64,000 nucleotides of DNA. Source: Cryobacterium breve. Lineage in GTDB: Bacteria > Actinomycetota > Actinomycetes > Actinomycetales > Microbacteriaceae. The position numbers and the translations under genes were made by a program. The stretch lies in NCBI RefSeq assembly GCF_004402375.1, contig NZ_SOGJ01000027.1, positions 1 to 64,000 of the forward strand, read 5' to 3'. Every line of letters starts with the position of its first letter. Within the stretch, counting starts at the first letter, position 1. Below are positions 20,699 to 29,410 of the stretch, piece after piece. Below the pieces are notes generated by a model. It made no database searches. It saw nothing but the letters and a program-made list of their open reading frames with translations, and was not told where the DNA came from.

Positions 20699-21829
20699 TC
20701 AGCCGCGCAGGGCCTGCCGGAACGTGACCCGGGCACCCATGCGGAGCAGGGAGTTTGAGTAGATGCGCGAGCCCAGCAGGATAACGACGACCGTCGAGGC
20801 GAGCAGGATGGCCAGGGAGAGTAACGGTTCCCACCAGAGCGCGGTGCCGAGGAAGATCCGCATCGGCATGCCGACAGGCGCCGAGAACGGGATGTAGGAC
20901 ATGATCGCGAGCACGGTGGCATTGTCGTTGAAGAAGATCACCAGGAAATAAGGAATCATCACGAGGAACAACACGGGCGAGGTGGCTGAGCCCACGTCTT
21001 CCTGACGGGAGACCATCGATGCGGTGGCGGCGAACAGCGCCGCGAGCATGACGAAGCCGAACGCGAAGAACACGGCGAACCACACGATCGACGGCCCCAC
21101 GGTGCCCAGCAGCCCGGTCTGGCCTGTGGTGGCCATGCCGATCGCCACGAGCAACCCGATCGCCACGATCTGCCCGAAGGCCATGATGCTGTTGCCCACC
21201 ACCTTGCCGCCGAGCAGGGCGCGCACGGGGATGGTGGTCATCAGGATCTCGACGACCCGCGTCTGCTTCTCCTCCACCACGCTCTGCGCAATGGTCGAAC
21301 CGAACGTGATCGCGGACATGAAGAAGACGAGCCCGAAGCCCAGGGAGACGAGGTAGACCAGGCCGCCGCTCTGCGGGGACGGTTCGAGCAGGCTCACTGC
21401 TGGGGCCACGCTCAGGGTGCCGAGCACGTCCAGAGGTGGAGAGTCGAGGGCGATGATGCGCACGCCGAGAGGAGCATCCTCTCCCGTGGCGGGCACGACG
21501 GCCGCGGAAACGTCGCCGGCGCGCACGAGCTTCTCGGCGGCTGCGACGTCATCGGCCTCCACGATGCGAAACGCCTCGGTCTGCTTGACGATCTGGGTGG
21601 CGGACCCGACCACGGCAACCCGGGGCAGGCTCTGGTTCTGGCTCGCGATGCCGCCGGCGACAACGGAACCGATCGAGATGAGCAGCAGCAGCCCGGTCGA
21701 GATCAGGAACGCCCTACTGCGCAGCCGCGCCACGATCTCGCGGGTGGCGACGAGCCACACGCTTCGGGCGAAGCTCGGGGTCGGGTGGCGGGGGTGTACC
21801 TGAGCGCGGCTGTTCTGGAGAGTGCTCAC
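20699..21829 (-). CDS. ABC-2 type transporter permease
   Basis: A 376-residue membrane subunit of an ABC exporter (NatB/YhaP-like ABC-2 family). One helix near residue 40 (AFLISTGLLLLISIGSVVAGG) is followed by a large extracytoplasmic domain, then five or more C-terminal helices from about residue 180. The GTG at 21829 has an excellent ribosome site, AAGGAGG seven nucleotides upstream, and overlaps the ATPase stop as GTGA. Exported substrate unknown; NatAB-type relatives export sodium or peptides. Confidence 0.9.
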   Translation of the reverse strand: MSTLQNSRAQVHPRHPTPSFARSVWLVATREIVARLRSRAFLISTGLLLLISIGSVVAGGIASQNQSLPRVAVVGSATQIVKQTEAFRIVEADDVAAAEKLVRAGDVSAAVVPATGEDAPLGVRIIALDSPPLDVLGTLSVAPAVSLLEPSPQSGGLVYLVSLGFGLVFFMSAITFGSTIAQSVVEEKQTRVVEILMTTIPVRALLGGKVVGNSIMAFGQIVAIGLLVAIGMATTGQTGLLGTVGPSIVWFAVFFAFGFVMLAALFAATASMVSRQEDVGSATSPVLFLVMIPYFLVIFFNDNATVLAIMSYIPFSAPVGMPMRIFLGTALWWEPLLSLAILLASTVVVILLGSRIYSNSLLRMGARVTFRQALRG

Positions 21830-22710
21830 TGCACGACCTCCTTGAAGATGGCGGCGAGGCTCGGCCGCTGCTGGCTGAAGGACGTGACCGGTGCTCGGTC
21901 GAGAGCCTGGCGCAGGACGGCCTGGCTGGCGGCCTCCGTTTCGGCCTCGAACACGGCGAGGCCGGCGGTGAGGTCGAGCACGGAGATGCCAGGCGTGGCG
22001 CGGATCCACTCCGCGTCGGCCTCAGTGCGGAGCTCGAACCGAGGGCTGCTGTGCTGCTCGCGCAGCTGTTCGCGGGGGCCGTTCGCCCGGATCTGGCCGT
22101 CGGCGATGATCACGACGTCGTCGCAGAGGCGTTCGACGATGTCGAGCTGGTGCGAGGAGAACAGCACCGGCGCGCCCTGGGCGGCGAAGCCGGAGAGCAC
22201 GTTCATGACCACCTCCACCGCGATCGGGTCGAGGCCGGAGAACGGCTCGTCGAGCACCAGGAACTCAGGGTCGTGCACCAGTGCGGCCGCGATCTGGGCG
22301 CGCTGCTGGTTGCCGAGCGACAGGGACTGCACCAGGTCGCCGGCGCGCTCGCCGAGGCCGAGCCGGTCGAGTAGCTCGGCCGTGTTGCGGCGGGCGGATG
22401 CCGGACTCAGCCCGTGCAGGCGGGCCAGGTAGACGAGGTGCTCACCGACCTTCATCTTCGGGTAGAGGCCGCGCTCCTCCGGCATGTAGCCGAAACGGCG
22501 CCGGTCGTCGCTGGTCAGCGGAACGCCGTCCTGCAGCACCGTGCCGGAGTCGGCCGACAGTACACCCAAGATGATTCGCATGGTTGTGGTCTTGCCGGCA
22601 CCGTTCGCGCCGACGAACCCGGTCAGCCGCCCACTCTCGACGCCGAAACTCACCCCATTCAGCACCTGCCGGGTGCCGTAGTGCTTGTTCACGTTCCTGA
22701 TCTCGAGCAT
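21826..22710 (-). CDS. ABC transporter ATP-binding protein (ABC-2 exporter)
   Basis: A 294-residue ATPase partner of the overlapping permease. Walker A GANGAGKT is near 36-43, signature LSLGNQQRAQ near 135, Walker B with DEPFSGLDPI near 156-165 and the switch His in SSHQLD near 190. A C-terminal extension of about 80 residues is usual in NatA-type subunits. The ATG at 22710 has GGAGGGG five nucleotides upstream. It is the first gene of a two-gene operon; upstream lies a leftward SDR gene 62 bp away. Confidence 0.93.
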   Translation of the reverse strand: MLEIRNVNKHYGTRQVLNGVSFGVESGRLTGFVGANGAGKTTTMRIILGVLSADSGTVLQDGVPLTSDDRRRFGYMPEERGLYPKMKVGEHLVYLARLHGLSPASARRNTAELLDRLGLGERAGDLVQSLSLGNQQRAQIAAALVHDPEFLVLDEPFSGLDPIAVEVVMNVLSGFAAQGAPVLFSSHQLDIVERLCDDVVIIADGQIRANGPREQLREQHSSPRFELRTEADAEWIRATPGISVLDLTAGLAVFEAETEAASQAVLRQALDRAPVTSFSQQRPSLAAIFKEVVQ

Positions 22711-22772
22711 GTCTACCCCTCCGTAGCCGATGCGACTCACGCTATCGCGCCAGGGGGTTGCGCGGGGCGGTA

Positions 22773-23456
22773 TCAGAGGGCCAAAAGTACCCGACTGTTG
22801 TTGACGGATGCCGCGGGCCCGTCCCACAGCCCGACGACCGCGGTGGCGAGTTCGCTTTCCAGCCCGGCGAGGGCCCGCACGACGAAGATGACCGCCGCGC
22901 CATCCGTGCCCGCCTTCGCGAAGCCCTGACCGACCGCGCGGGTCCAGGTCTCGGCGGCGGCCTTCGCGGTGGCGTAGTTCGCGCCTCCGGGAGCCGGCTT
23001 GTCGACCGACACCGAGGATACGATCGCCAGGCGACCCGCCGGCGAGGCCAACAGGTCGTCGTTGAACGCGCGGGTGGTGTTACGGAGCGTGGTGACGACG
23101 TGGGTGTGCAGAAAATCCCAGTCCACGTCGGACTGGCCGGCCAGGCCGCCGCCGCCACGCCAGCCGCCCACAAGGTGGATCAGGCCGTCGATGTGACCGT
23201 GCTCGGCGTGCACGGCATCGGCCAGCGCCGTGACCTCCGCGAAGTCGCCGAGGTCGCAGAGGTACGCCTTGATGCCGGGGACCTCGGTGCGGAGGCCCTG
23301 CAGGCGCTCTTCGTTGGAGCCGACCGCTATCACGCGCGCGCCGGCATCCGTCAGCGCGGTGGCCACGGCGCGGCCGGCCGCGCTGGTCGCACCGGCGATG
23401 AGCACGGTGCGGCCAGCGACGGCCCTGACAGTTTCGCCGGTCACGACATCAGTCAC
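22773..23456 (-). CDS. Short-chain dehydrogenase/reductase
   Basis: A 227-residue SDR. The nucleotide motif GATSAAGRAV is at about 21-30, and the catalytic Ser (SSVS) and YATAK are near 150-165. It lacks the usual NNAG, reading HLVGG instead, as in some atypical SDRs. The start is GTG 23456, overlapping the DUF6421 gene by 8 bp, so expression is coupled. An SDR beside DUF6421 is a conserved pair in Actinobacteria as far as I recall; function unknown. Confidence 0.88.
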   Translation of the reverse strand: MTDVVTGETVRAVAGRTVLIAGATSAAGRAVATALTDAGARVIAVGSNEERLQGLRTEVPGIKAYLCDLGDFAEVTALADAVHAEHGHIDGLIHLVGGWRGGGGLAGQSDVDWDFLHTHVVTTLRNTTRAFNDDLLASPAGRLAIVSSVSVDKPAPGGANYATAKAAAETWTRAVGQGFAKAGTDGAAVIFVVRALAGLESELATAVVGLWDGPAASVNNSRVLLAL

Positions 23457-24852
23457 GCCCGGTGAGCCCGGCGGTGGACTCGATCACGGGCTTCATTTTC
23501 TTGTCGAGCGCCTCGAAGAACATGGACAGGGGGAACTCGTCGTCGAGCACCAGGTCGGTGTAGCCCTTCGGTGGGCCGGCGAGCACGTCCAGCGGCAGAC
23601 CGCGAGACCACTGGGATGCCGGGTTGGGCGTCAGCGTCTTCGCGATCATGTCGTAGGCGGCCAGCCAGTGGGACTTCTTCGGGCGGTCGATCGATGCCCA
23701 GTAGAGGTCGTCGATCTGCTTTCCGAGAGCGATCACGACATCGGGCACGGCATCCCAGTCGAAGGTGAGCCGGGTGTCGGTCCAGTGCAGCACGTGGTGC
23801 TGGTGCAGCCACGCGAACAGCAGCTGCCCGCCGAGACCGTCGTAGTTGCGCGCCCGGCTGCCGCTGATTGCGAACCGGAAGATCCGGTCGAAGATCACGG
23901 CGTACTGCACGAGTTTCGCGTGCTTCTGCGCCTCCGGGCTGGCCTTCTCGTTGCGTTCGATCGCGACCGATTCGCGGAATGCGGTCAGGTCGCAGCGCAG
24001 TTCCTCCAGCGAGTAGAGGAAGAACGGCATCCGCTGCTTGATCATGAACGGGTCGAACGGAAGGTCACCGCGCATGTGCGTGCGGTCGTGGATGAGGTCC
24101 CACATGACGAAGGTTTCTTCCGTCAGGTGCTGGTCGTCGAGCAGCGCCGCCGCGTCGGCGGGCAGCTCGAGTCGCGTGATCTCGGCGGCCGCACGCACCA
24201 CCCGGCGGAACCGGGCGGCCTCACGGTCGGCGAAGATCGCACCCCAGGTGAACGTTGGGATCTCGCGCATGGCTACGGTCTCAGGGAACAGAACGGCCGA
24301 GTTGGTGTCGTAGCCGGGCGTGAAGTCGAGGAACCGGATCGGCACGAACAGGCCGTTCGTGTACTCCTGCTCCAGCTCATCGATGAACTCCGGCCAGATG
24401 ACCTCGACCAGTACGGCCTCGACGAAGCGGTTGGCGCTTCCGTTCTGCGTGTACATCGGGAACACGACCAGGTGACGGATGCCGTCAATCCGGTTCCTCT
24501 GCGGCTGGAATGCCATCAAGGAGTCGTAGAAGTCCGGCACGCCGAAGCCGTCGGTGCACCAGCGGGCGAAGTCCTTGTTCACAGCGGTGAGGTACGCGGC
24601 ATCGTGCGGGAACAGCGGGGTGAGCGCGTCGATGGCCGCGGTGATCACGGCGACGTGAGCTGAGGCATCCGAGTGGGCGTCGACGTTCGGGATCGAGCCG
24701 TCCTGCACCTGGCTGGCCTGCAGCGCGGTGGCCGCGGACTTGAGGCGGAGCCAGGCCGGGTGGGCGGCCGGGCCGGCGCCGGAGTCGGCGGCGGCATCCT
24801 CGAGAACCTCGGGCTCACCGACCAGTGCATCTTGCGCAACATAATTCGACAT
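23449..24852 (-). CDS. DUF6421 family protein
   Basis: A 467-residue soluble protein that I recognise as the actinobacterial DUF6421 family, of unknown function. It shows several conserved-looking polar stretches: WDLIHDRTHMRGDLPFDPF near residue 268, LFAWLHQHHVLHW near 352 and DEFPLSMFFEALDKK near 440. The clustered His/Asp (HDRTH, HQHH) might bind metal, which is inference. No membrane segment or signal peptide is present. ATG 24852 has GGGAGG five nucleotides upstream. It overlaps the downstream SDR gene by 8 bp, so the two likely act in one process. Confidence 0.85.
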   Translation of the reverse strand: MSNYVAQDALVGEPEVLEDAAADSGAGPAAHPAWLRLKSAATALQASQVQDGSIPNVDAHSDASAHVAVITAAIDALTPLFPHDAAYLTAVNKDFARWCTDGFGVPDFYDSLMAFQPQRNRIDGIRHLVVFPMYTQNGSANRFVEAVLVEVIWPEFIDELEQEYTNGLFVPIRFLDFTPGYDTNSAVLFPETVAMREIPTFTWGAIFADREAARFRRVVRAAAEITRLELPADAAALLDDQHLTEETFVMWDLIHDRTHMRGDLPFDPFMIKQRMPFFLYSLEELRCDLTAFRESVAIERNEKASPEAQKHAKLVQYAVIFDRIFRFAISGSRARNYDGLGGQLLFAWLHQHHVLHWTDTRLTFDWDAVPDVVIALGKQIDDLYWASIDRPKKSHWLAAYDMIAKTLTPNPASQWSRGLPLDVLAGPPKGYTDLVLDDEFPLSMFFEALDKKMKPVIESTAGLTGRD

Positions 24853-25288
24853 GGGAACCTCCCGTCCTTCGTGAGTGCCGCGGGCGCGGCGGGCTACGCG
24901 TGTGGTGGTGCCGGCTGTGGTGGTGACTGGGGTGGTGCCAACCGGCGCCACGGTCCAGAGTAGCGGGAGGGTGCGGGCGTTTTCTTGCCATTGCTCGCAA
25001 CGAATCGCCGTGTTCCCGGTCTCGGGTCGCCGAAAATCCCCGTTCCGGTCGAGAGTGACCGTTGCGCCGGTCACTCTCAGCCGGAACGGCCACCTGCGCG
25101 CGCCCCTGCGCGGCCACCCTGCGCGGCCACCTGCGCGGCCACCGGCGCGCGCCCCGTGATGGCGCCCCCCGTGATGACGCGGCCCGCACGACGCGCGCCG
25201 CACGTGTCCTCCGCCGACTGGCGCGACGCTCGCTCTGCGGGGTTGCCCGCGCTATCGTCGCACCGACCAGAGAGCGAGGAGTGCCGCG
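24853..25288. other. Divergent intergenic region with long inverted repeat
   Basis: This 436-bp region separates divergent DUF6421 and DUF1622 genes. It holds an imperfect 21-bp inverted repeat at 25041-25061 and 25068-25088 (arm core GAGAGTGACCG, 6-nt loop, two mismatches) and a run of CTGCGCGGCCAC-type direct repeats at 25095-25145. A GTGGTG-rich stretch lies at 24900-24940. No gene was recognised in it. Confidence 0.6.
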
Positions 25289-25663
25289 GTGAACTTTGAC
25301 GAGGTGATCTCCGCTGTCGTGCGGGTCGTCGAGGCGGCCGGCGCGGCCATCATGGTGCTGGGTGGGGCCGCCGCCGTGATCGCGGCCGTACCGGCCGGAC
25401 TGCGAACCGCCACCCGGCAGCGGGCCTACGAGGAGCTGCGCCGCAATCTGGGCCGAGCCATCCTTCTCGGACTCGAAGTTCTGATCATCGCGGACATCAT
25501 CCGCACCATCGTCGTGGCACCCACCCCGGAGAGCGTGCTGGTGCTCGGGTCGATCGTGGTGATCCGGGTGCTGCTCAGCTTCTCGCTCGAGGTGGAGATG
25601 GATGGCGTCTGGCCCTGGGCGCGCTGGCGCCTCGCGGCGACCAGAACGCAGAACCCCAGGTAG
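25289..25663 (+). CDS. DUF1622 family membrane protein
   Basis: A 124-residue integral membrane protein of the DUF1622 family. Three hydrophobic segments are visible: about 12-35 (AAIMVLGGAAAVIAAVPAG), 56-75 (AILLGLEVLIIADIIRTI) and 82-100 (VLVLGSIVVIRVLLSF). The loop between the first two, with RAYEELRRNLGRA, is the conserved part of the family. Function unknown. GTG 25289 has GAGGAG seven nucleotides upstream. Monocistronic and convergent with the methyltransferase gene. Confidence 0.88.
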   Translation: MNFDEVISAVVRVVEAAGAAIMVLGGAAAVIAAVPAGLRTATRQRAYEELRRNLGRAILLGLEVLIIADIIRTIVVAPTPESVLVLGSIVVIRVLLSFSLEVEMDGVWPWARWRLAATRTQNPR

Positions 25664-25731
25664 CCAGTACGGACGCATGAACCGACACGTTCGGGGGTCG
25701 GCGACGGCGCCCACCCCTCAAAGGTGTCGGG

Positions 25732-26946
25732 TCACCGGGGAGGCTGGTCCGAGGAAGCGGTGCGCAGCCGCCACAGGGACGTCACTTCCTTCGAGCGGGC
25801 AGCGTGCAGGGGATCGGACGCGTCGGCGGCGCGGCGGTGCACCGGCTTCGTGTCCAGGCGGGCCACGACCTCGAGTCCGGCATCCTCGATCAGGTCGAGG
25901 AGTTCCCCGCGAGAGCGCAGGCCCAGGTGCTCGGCGATGTCAGAGAGCACGAGCCAGCCCTCCCCGGCCGTCTCGAGGTGGTCCGCCAGCCCCGACAGGA
26001 AGCCCCGCAGCATCCGGCTGTCTGGGTCGTAGACGGCGAAGTCGGTGGCGGTGACGGCGGACGCGGGAATCCATGGCGGGTTGCAGACCACCAGATCGGC
26101 GCGGCCGATCGGGAACAGGTCGGCCCGGACGATCTCGACCGAGCCGGTCAGACTGAGCCGCTCGATGTTCTCGCGCGCGCAGGCCAGTGCCCGCGGTTCC
26201 TGATCGGTGCCGACCACGCGACGGATGCCGCGTCGCGCCAGCACCGCAGCGAGCACCCCGGTGCCCGTGCCCACGTCGAATGCGGTGGCGGGCGAGGCGC
26301 TCAGGCCGGGTTCGGCCTCAGAACCTCCGGAGGCCGCAGCCCAGGCTGCCGGCAGCGGCGCCGTATTGACCAGGTCGAGGTACTCGCCGCGCACCGGCGA
26401 GAAGACTCCGTAGTGCGGGTGGATGCGGGCGCCGAGCGCGGGCACGTCGACGCCGGTCGTGCGCCACTCGTGCGCCCCGATGACGCCGACGAGCTCGCGC
26501 AGGGCGGTGACCGACGCATCCGTCGCCGGGCCGTAGGTTTCGGTGCAGGCCTGGCGCACGTCGGGCGCGCGGCGGAGGGGAACGGTGTAGTCGGCGTCCA
26601 GCGGCACGAGCAGCAGTCCGAGCAGCTGCGAGCGGCGGAGCGCCTCGGACCGGTAGCGGCGGAACGCCGCGGCCGCGTCGGTCGTGGGCGAGTGCCGGCC
26701 GCGGTCGACGCGGCGACCGAGTGCGGTGAGCAACTGCCGGGCATTGTGGAAGTCGCCGCGCCAGAGCATGCCGGTGCCATTCTGGACGAGGCGGTAGGCG
26801 GCATCCGCGGTCAGTTGGTCATCGGCGATGACGATTCGTTTGGGTGGCGCCCAGCCGCTCTCCGAGTGCCAGAGGGCCGACCGGGCCTGCCCGCCCTCCT
26901 GCCAGGTGATCCGGGCGGGCTCGGTGGCGGTGCTCGTGCTGCTCAT
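25732..26946 (-). CDS. Class I SAM-dependent methyltransferase (PrmC/RlmG-like)
   Basis: A 404-residue protein. The C-terminal half is a Rossmann methyltransferase: FDVGTGTGVLAAVLARRGI (motif I) near residue 225, TDQEP (motif II), and NPPW (motif IV) near 286, a catalytic motif of N-methyltransferases acting on glutamine or adenine/guanine bases. The N-terminal 200 residues contain an all-helical segment of the type found in actinobacterial homologues of RlmG/PrmC. Substrate is probably a ribosomal component or translation factor (inference). ATG 26946 has GAGGA eight nucleotides upstream. Confidence 0.85.
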   Translation of the reverse strand: MSSTSTATEPARITWQEGGQARSALWHSESGWAPPKRIVIADDQLTADAAYRLVQNGTGMLWRGDFHNARQLLTALGRRVDRGRHSPTTDAAAAFRRYRSEALRRSQLLGLLLVPLDADYTVPLRRAPDVRQACTETYGPATDASVTALRELVGVIGAHEWRTTGVDVPALGARIHPHYGVFSPVRGEYLDLVNTAPLPAAWAAASGGSEAEPGLSASPATAFDVGTGTGVLAAVLARRGIRRVVGTDQEPRALACARENIERLSLTGSVEIVRADLFPIGRADLVVCNPPWIPASAVTATDFAVYDPDSRMLRGFLSGLADHLETAGEGWLVLSDIAEHLGLRSRGELLDLIEDAGLEVVARLDTKPVHRRAADASDPLHAARSKEVTSLWRLRTASSDQPPR

Positions 26947-26972
26947 GTGTTCCATCCTCGCGCTCAACGCGA

Positions 26973-27021
26973 CGAGTTCGACCGGTGCGGTCGAGTTCGA
27001 GTGGTGTGCCGGTCGAACTCG
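26973..27021. other. 13-bp inverted repeat between leftward genes
   Basis: CGAGTTCGACCGG at 26973-26985 and its complement at 27009-27021, spacer 23 bp, with another GTCGAGTTCGA copy inside the spacer. It lies just upstream of the methyltransferase start and 59 bp upstream in coordinate terms from the LLM gene's edge at 27080, so it could be a terminator for the LLM gene or an operator. Confidence 0.45.
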
Positions 27022-27079
27022 ACCGGAAGTGCCGAGGTCGGCGGGTGGGGACGGTGTGCGGGCCGGGCGCCGCGGCCGC

Positions 27080-28072
27080 CTAGCGAAGGGCCGGCATGAC
27101 CTCGCGCTCGAAGAGCTCCAGACCGGACCGGTCGTAGGCGGCCTCGGGGAAGTAGTGGATGGCGTAGCCGAGGCCGCGCTCCTTCATGCCGGTCAGGCGC
27201 TCGACGATCTGCTCGGGCGTGCCCACGCCCTGCGCCTCGCCGCTGCGATACTCGGCCATGAACGCGACCGCGCCGGCCTCGCCGAGATAGGGGATGACCC
27301 GGGCCTGGATGGCATCGAGTCGGTCGGCGACCTCGGCATCCGTTGCTCCGATCACCGTGTTGTAGTTCGCCGAACGGGTGATGGCGCCGAAGTCGGTGCC
27401 CTCCCTCGTGCAATGCGCCTCGAGCAGCTCGCTCTTGTGCGAGAAGCCCTCGGGGGAGCCGTCGAAATTGGTGTAGTTCGCGTATTTCGCGGCGATCTTC
27501 AGGGTGACCTTCTCGCCACCGCCGGCGATCCAGACCGGGATTCCCCCGTTCTGCAGGGGGAGCGGGCGCACGATGGCGCCGTCCACCTGGTAGTGCTGTC
27601 CGGCCAGAGTGGCCGTGCCGGTGGTCCAGGCCTGGCGCATGATCTGCACGCCCTCGTCCAGGCGGGCGAGGCGCTCGCCGGCGCGTGGGAAGCCGTAGCC
27701 ATAGGCACGCCACTCGTGCTCGTACCAGCCGGCGCCGATGCCCATTTCGACGCGTCCGCCGGAGATCACGTCGATGGTCGCGGCGACCTTTGCGAGGTAT
27801 GCCGGGTTGCGGTAGCTGATGCAGGTGCACATCTGGCCGAGGCGCACCCGTTTCGTGGTGGCGGCGAACGCGCTCATCAACGTCCAGGCCTCGTGGGTGG
27901 CCTCCTCGCTCGGCACCGGAACGGTGTGGAAGTGGTCGTACACCCAGATCGACTCCCACTCACCGCCATCGGCGTGTGCGGCGAGTCCGCTCATGGTCGC
28001 CCATTGTTCGGTCGGGTCGATGCCGACCAGGTCGTGTCGCCAGCCCTGAGGTATGAAGAGTCCGAATCGCAT
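27080..28072 (-). CDS. LLM-class F420-dependent oxidoreductase
   Basis: A 330-residue luciferase-like monooxygenase family protein with a TIM-barrel fold. Characteristic segments: MRFGLFIPQGW at the N terminus, WVYDHFHT near 45, RVRLGQMCTCISYRNPAYLAK near 80-100, and GGRVEMGIGAGWYEHEW near 108-124. This subgroup generally uses coenzyme F420 rather than FMN in Actinobacteria (family knowledge). Substrate unknown. ATG 28072 starts the conserved fold, and TAGGCT lies 7 nt upstream, suggesting a leaderless message. Divergent from glycerate kinase. Confidence 0.9.
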   Translation of the reverse strand: MRFGLFIPQGWRHDLVGIDPTEQWATMSGLAAHADGGEWESIWVYDHFHTVPVPSEEATHEAWTLMSAFAATTKRVRLGQMCTCISYRNPAYLAKVAATIDVISGGRVEMGIGAGWYEHEWRAYGYGFPRAGERLARLDEGVQIMRQAWTTGTATLAGQHYQVDGAIVRPLPLQNGGIPVWIAGGGEKVTLKIAAKYANYTNFDGSPEGFSHKSELLEAHCTREGTDFGAITRSANYNTVIGATDAEVADRLDAIQARVIPYLGEAGAVAFMAEYRSGEAQGVGTPEQIVERLTGMKERGLGYAIHYFPEAAYDRSGLELFEREVMPALR

Positions 28073-28079
28073 GGTTTCG

Positions 28080-28085
28080 AGCCTA
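28080..28085 (-). promoter_or_regulatory. Putative leaderless -10 (TAGGCT)
   Basis: Minus-strand TAGGCT followed by CGAAACC and the ATG of the LLM gene; nearly identical to the TAGGCT-CGAACC-ATG before the alcohol dehydrogenase at 14289. Confidence 0.5.
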
Positions 28086-28158
28086 CGCTTGGGCAGCGGA
28101 TGCTTCGGCGACCTCACACGGTTGCAGCGCCCGCCCGAGACCGGGAAGGATCAACAGC

Positions 28159-29340
28159 ATGAAGTTCGTTCTGGCCCCCGACTCGTTCAAGGAGTCCATG
28201 TCGTCCGCCGAGGCCGCCGCGGCCCTGGAGCGCGGCATCCGTTCTGTGTTCCCGACCGCCGAGTGCGTGCGGGTGCCGATGGCCGACGGCGGCGAGGGCA
28301 CCGTGGAGGCGCTCGTCACGGCCTGCGGCGGCGAGATCGTCGAGGTCGAGGTTCAGGATGCCCGTGGTCGCCCGGTGCGGGCGGCCTACGGCTACGTGGC
28401 GGACGATCGACTGGCGATCATGGAGATCGCGGCGGCGGCCGGCATCCACCTCGTCGCGGCAGCCGAGCGCGACCCACGCACCGCGAGCACGTTCGGCGTG
28501 GGGCAACTCATCACCGACGCGCTCGATCGCGGCGCAATCCGGTTTGTGATCGGGCTGGGTGGATCGGTCACCAACGACGGCGGGGCCGGAATGCTGCACG
28601 CCCTCGGTGCGCGGCTGCTCGACGCCGACGGACGCAACCTGTCCGGCGGCGGCGCAGCGCTCGCGAGGCTGAGCACGATCGATCTTGAGGGATTCGACCC
28701 TCGGGCGCGCTCGGCAGAGTTCGAGATCGCGAGCGATGTCTCGAACCCCCTGCTCGGGCCTGGCGGCGCCAGCGTCGTCTTCGGCCCGCAGAAGGGCGCG
28801 GACCCGCAGGCCGTGCAGGACCTCGAGGCAGCCCTCACGGTCTACGCGGGGGTGCTCGCCGCGGACTCCGGCCGTTCCGTTGCGGAGTTGCCCGGCGCCG
28901 GCGCGGCCGGCGGGCTCGGCGCGGCTTTCCTGGCCTGCTTCGACTCCCGTATGCGGCGCGGCGTGGAGGTCGTGATGGAGGTGGCCCTCCTCGAGCAACG
29001 CCTGAGTGGGGCCGACTTCGTCTTCACGGGAGAGGGCAGCATCGACGGGCAGACCCTGCATGGCAAGACCCCGCTCGGGGTGGCCGAGGCGGCCGCGCGC
29101 CACGGCGTGCCCGTGATCGCGTTCGCCGGTCGGATTGGGCCGGGGGCCGAAGTGCTCTACGACCAGGGCTTCGCCGCGCTGGTACCGATCGTTCACGAGG
29201 TCAGCGACTTGCCACGTGCGTTGACGGATGGCCCGGCGAACCTCGAAAGGGCCGCCGCGACGGTGTGTCGTATCCTCGCCCTCGGACGTTCAGCCGGGGT
29301 GCCGCGCGAGGCACAGGCGGGCTGGGCGACGGGCGCTTGA
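28159..29340 (+). CDS. Glycerate kinase
   Basis: A 393-residue glycerate 2-kinase of the GarK/GlxK family, phosphorylating D-glycerate to 2-phosphoglycerate with ATP. Family motifs: APDSFKESMS (6-15), MADGGEGTVEAL (41-52), GLGGSVTNDGGAGML (about 134-148) and FTGEGSIDGQTLHGKTP (about 291-307). Length is family-typical. ATG 28159 has GAAGGA nine nucleotides upstream. 2-Phosphoglycerate would be the substrate/product pool of the phosphoglycerate mutase encoded convergently at 29411-30205, so these convergent neighbours meet in lower glycolysis. Confidence 0.94.
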   Translation: MKFVLAPDSFKESMSSAEAAAALERGIRSVFPTAECVRVPMADGGEGTVEALVTACGGEIVEVEVQDARGRPVRAAYGYVADDRLAIMEIAAAAGIHLVAAAERDPRTASTFGVGQLITDALDRGAIRFVIGLGGSVTNDGGAGMLHALGARLLDADGRNLSGGGAALARLSTIDLEGFDPRARSAEFEIASDVSNPLLGPGGASVVFGPQKGADPQAVQDLEAALTVYAGVLAADSGRSVAELPGAGAAGGLGAAFLACFDSRMRRGVEVVMEVALLEQRLSGADFVFTGEGSIDGQTLHGKTPLGVAEAAARHGVPVIAFAGRIGPGAEVLYDQGFAALVPIVHEVSDLPRALTDGPANLERAAATVCRILALGRSAGVPREAQAGWATGA

Positions 29341-29410
29341 GCGCCTGAGCCCTATGAGCCCCGAGCGCTGGGCCCTGAGTGGCTGAGATGGCCGTGCGCC
29401 CGCCGGAGCG

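Noticed and set aside
25095-25145. Coding repeat in the CTGCGCGGCCAC run
   Set aside because: Frames through it are Arg/Pro/Ala-rich without conserved ends, and it lies in the divergent promoter region.
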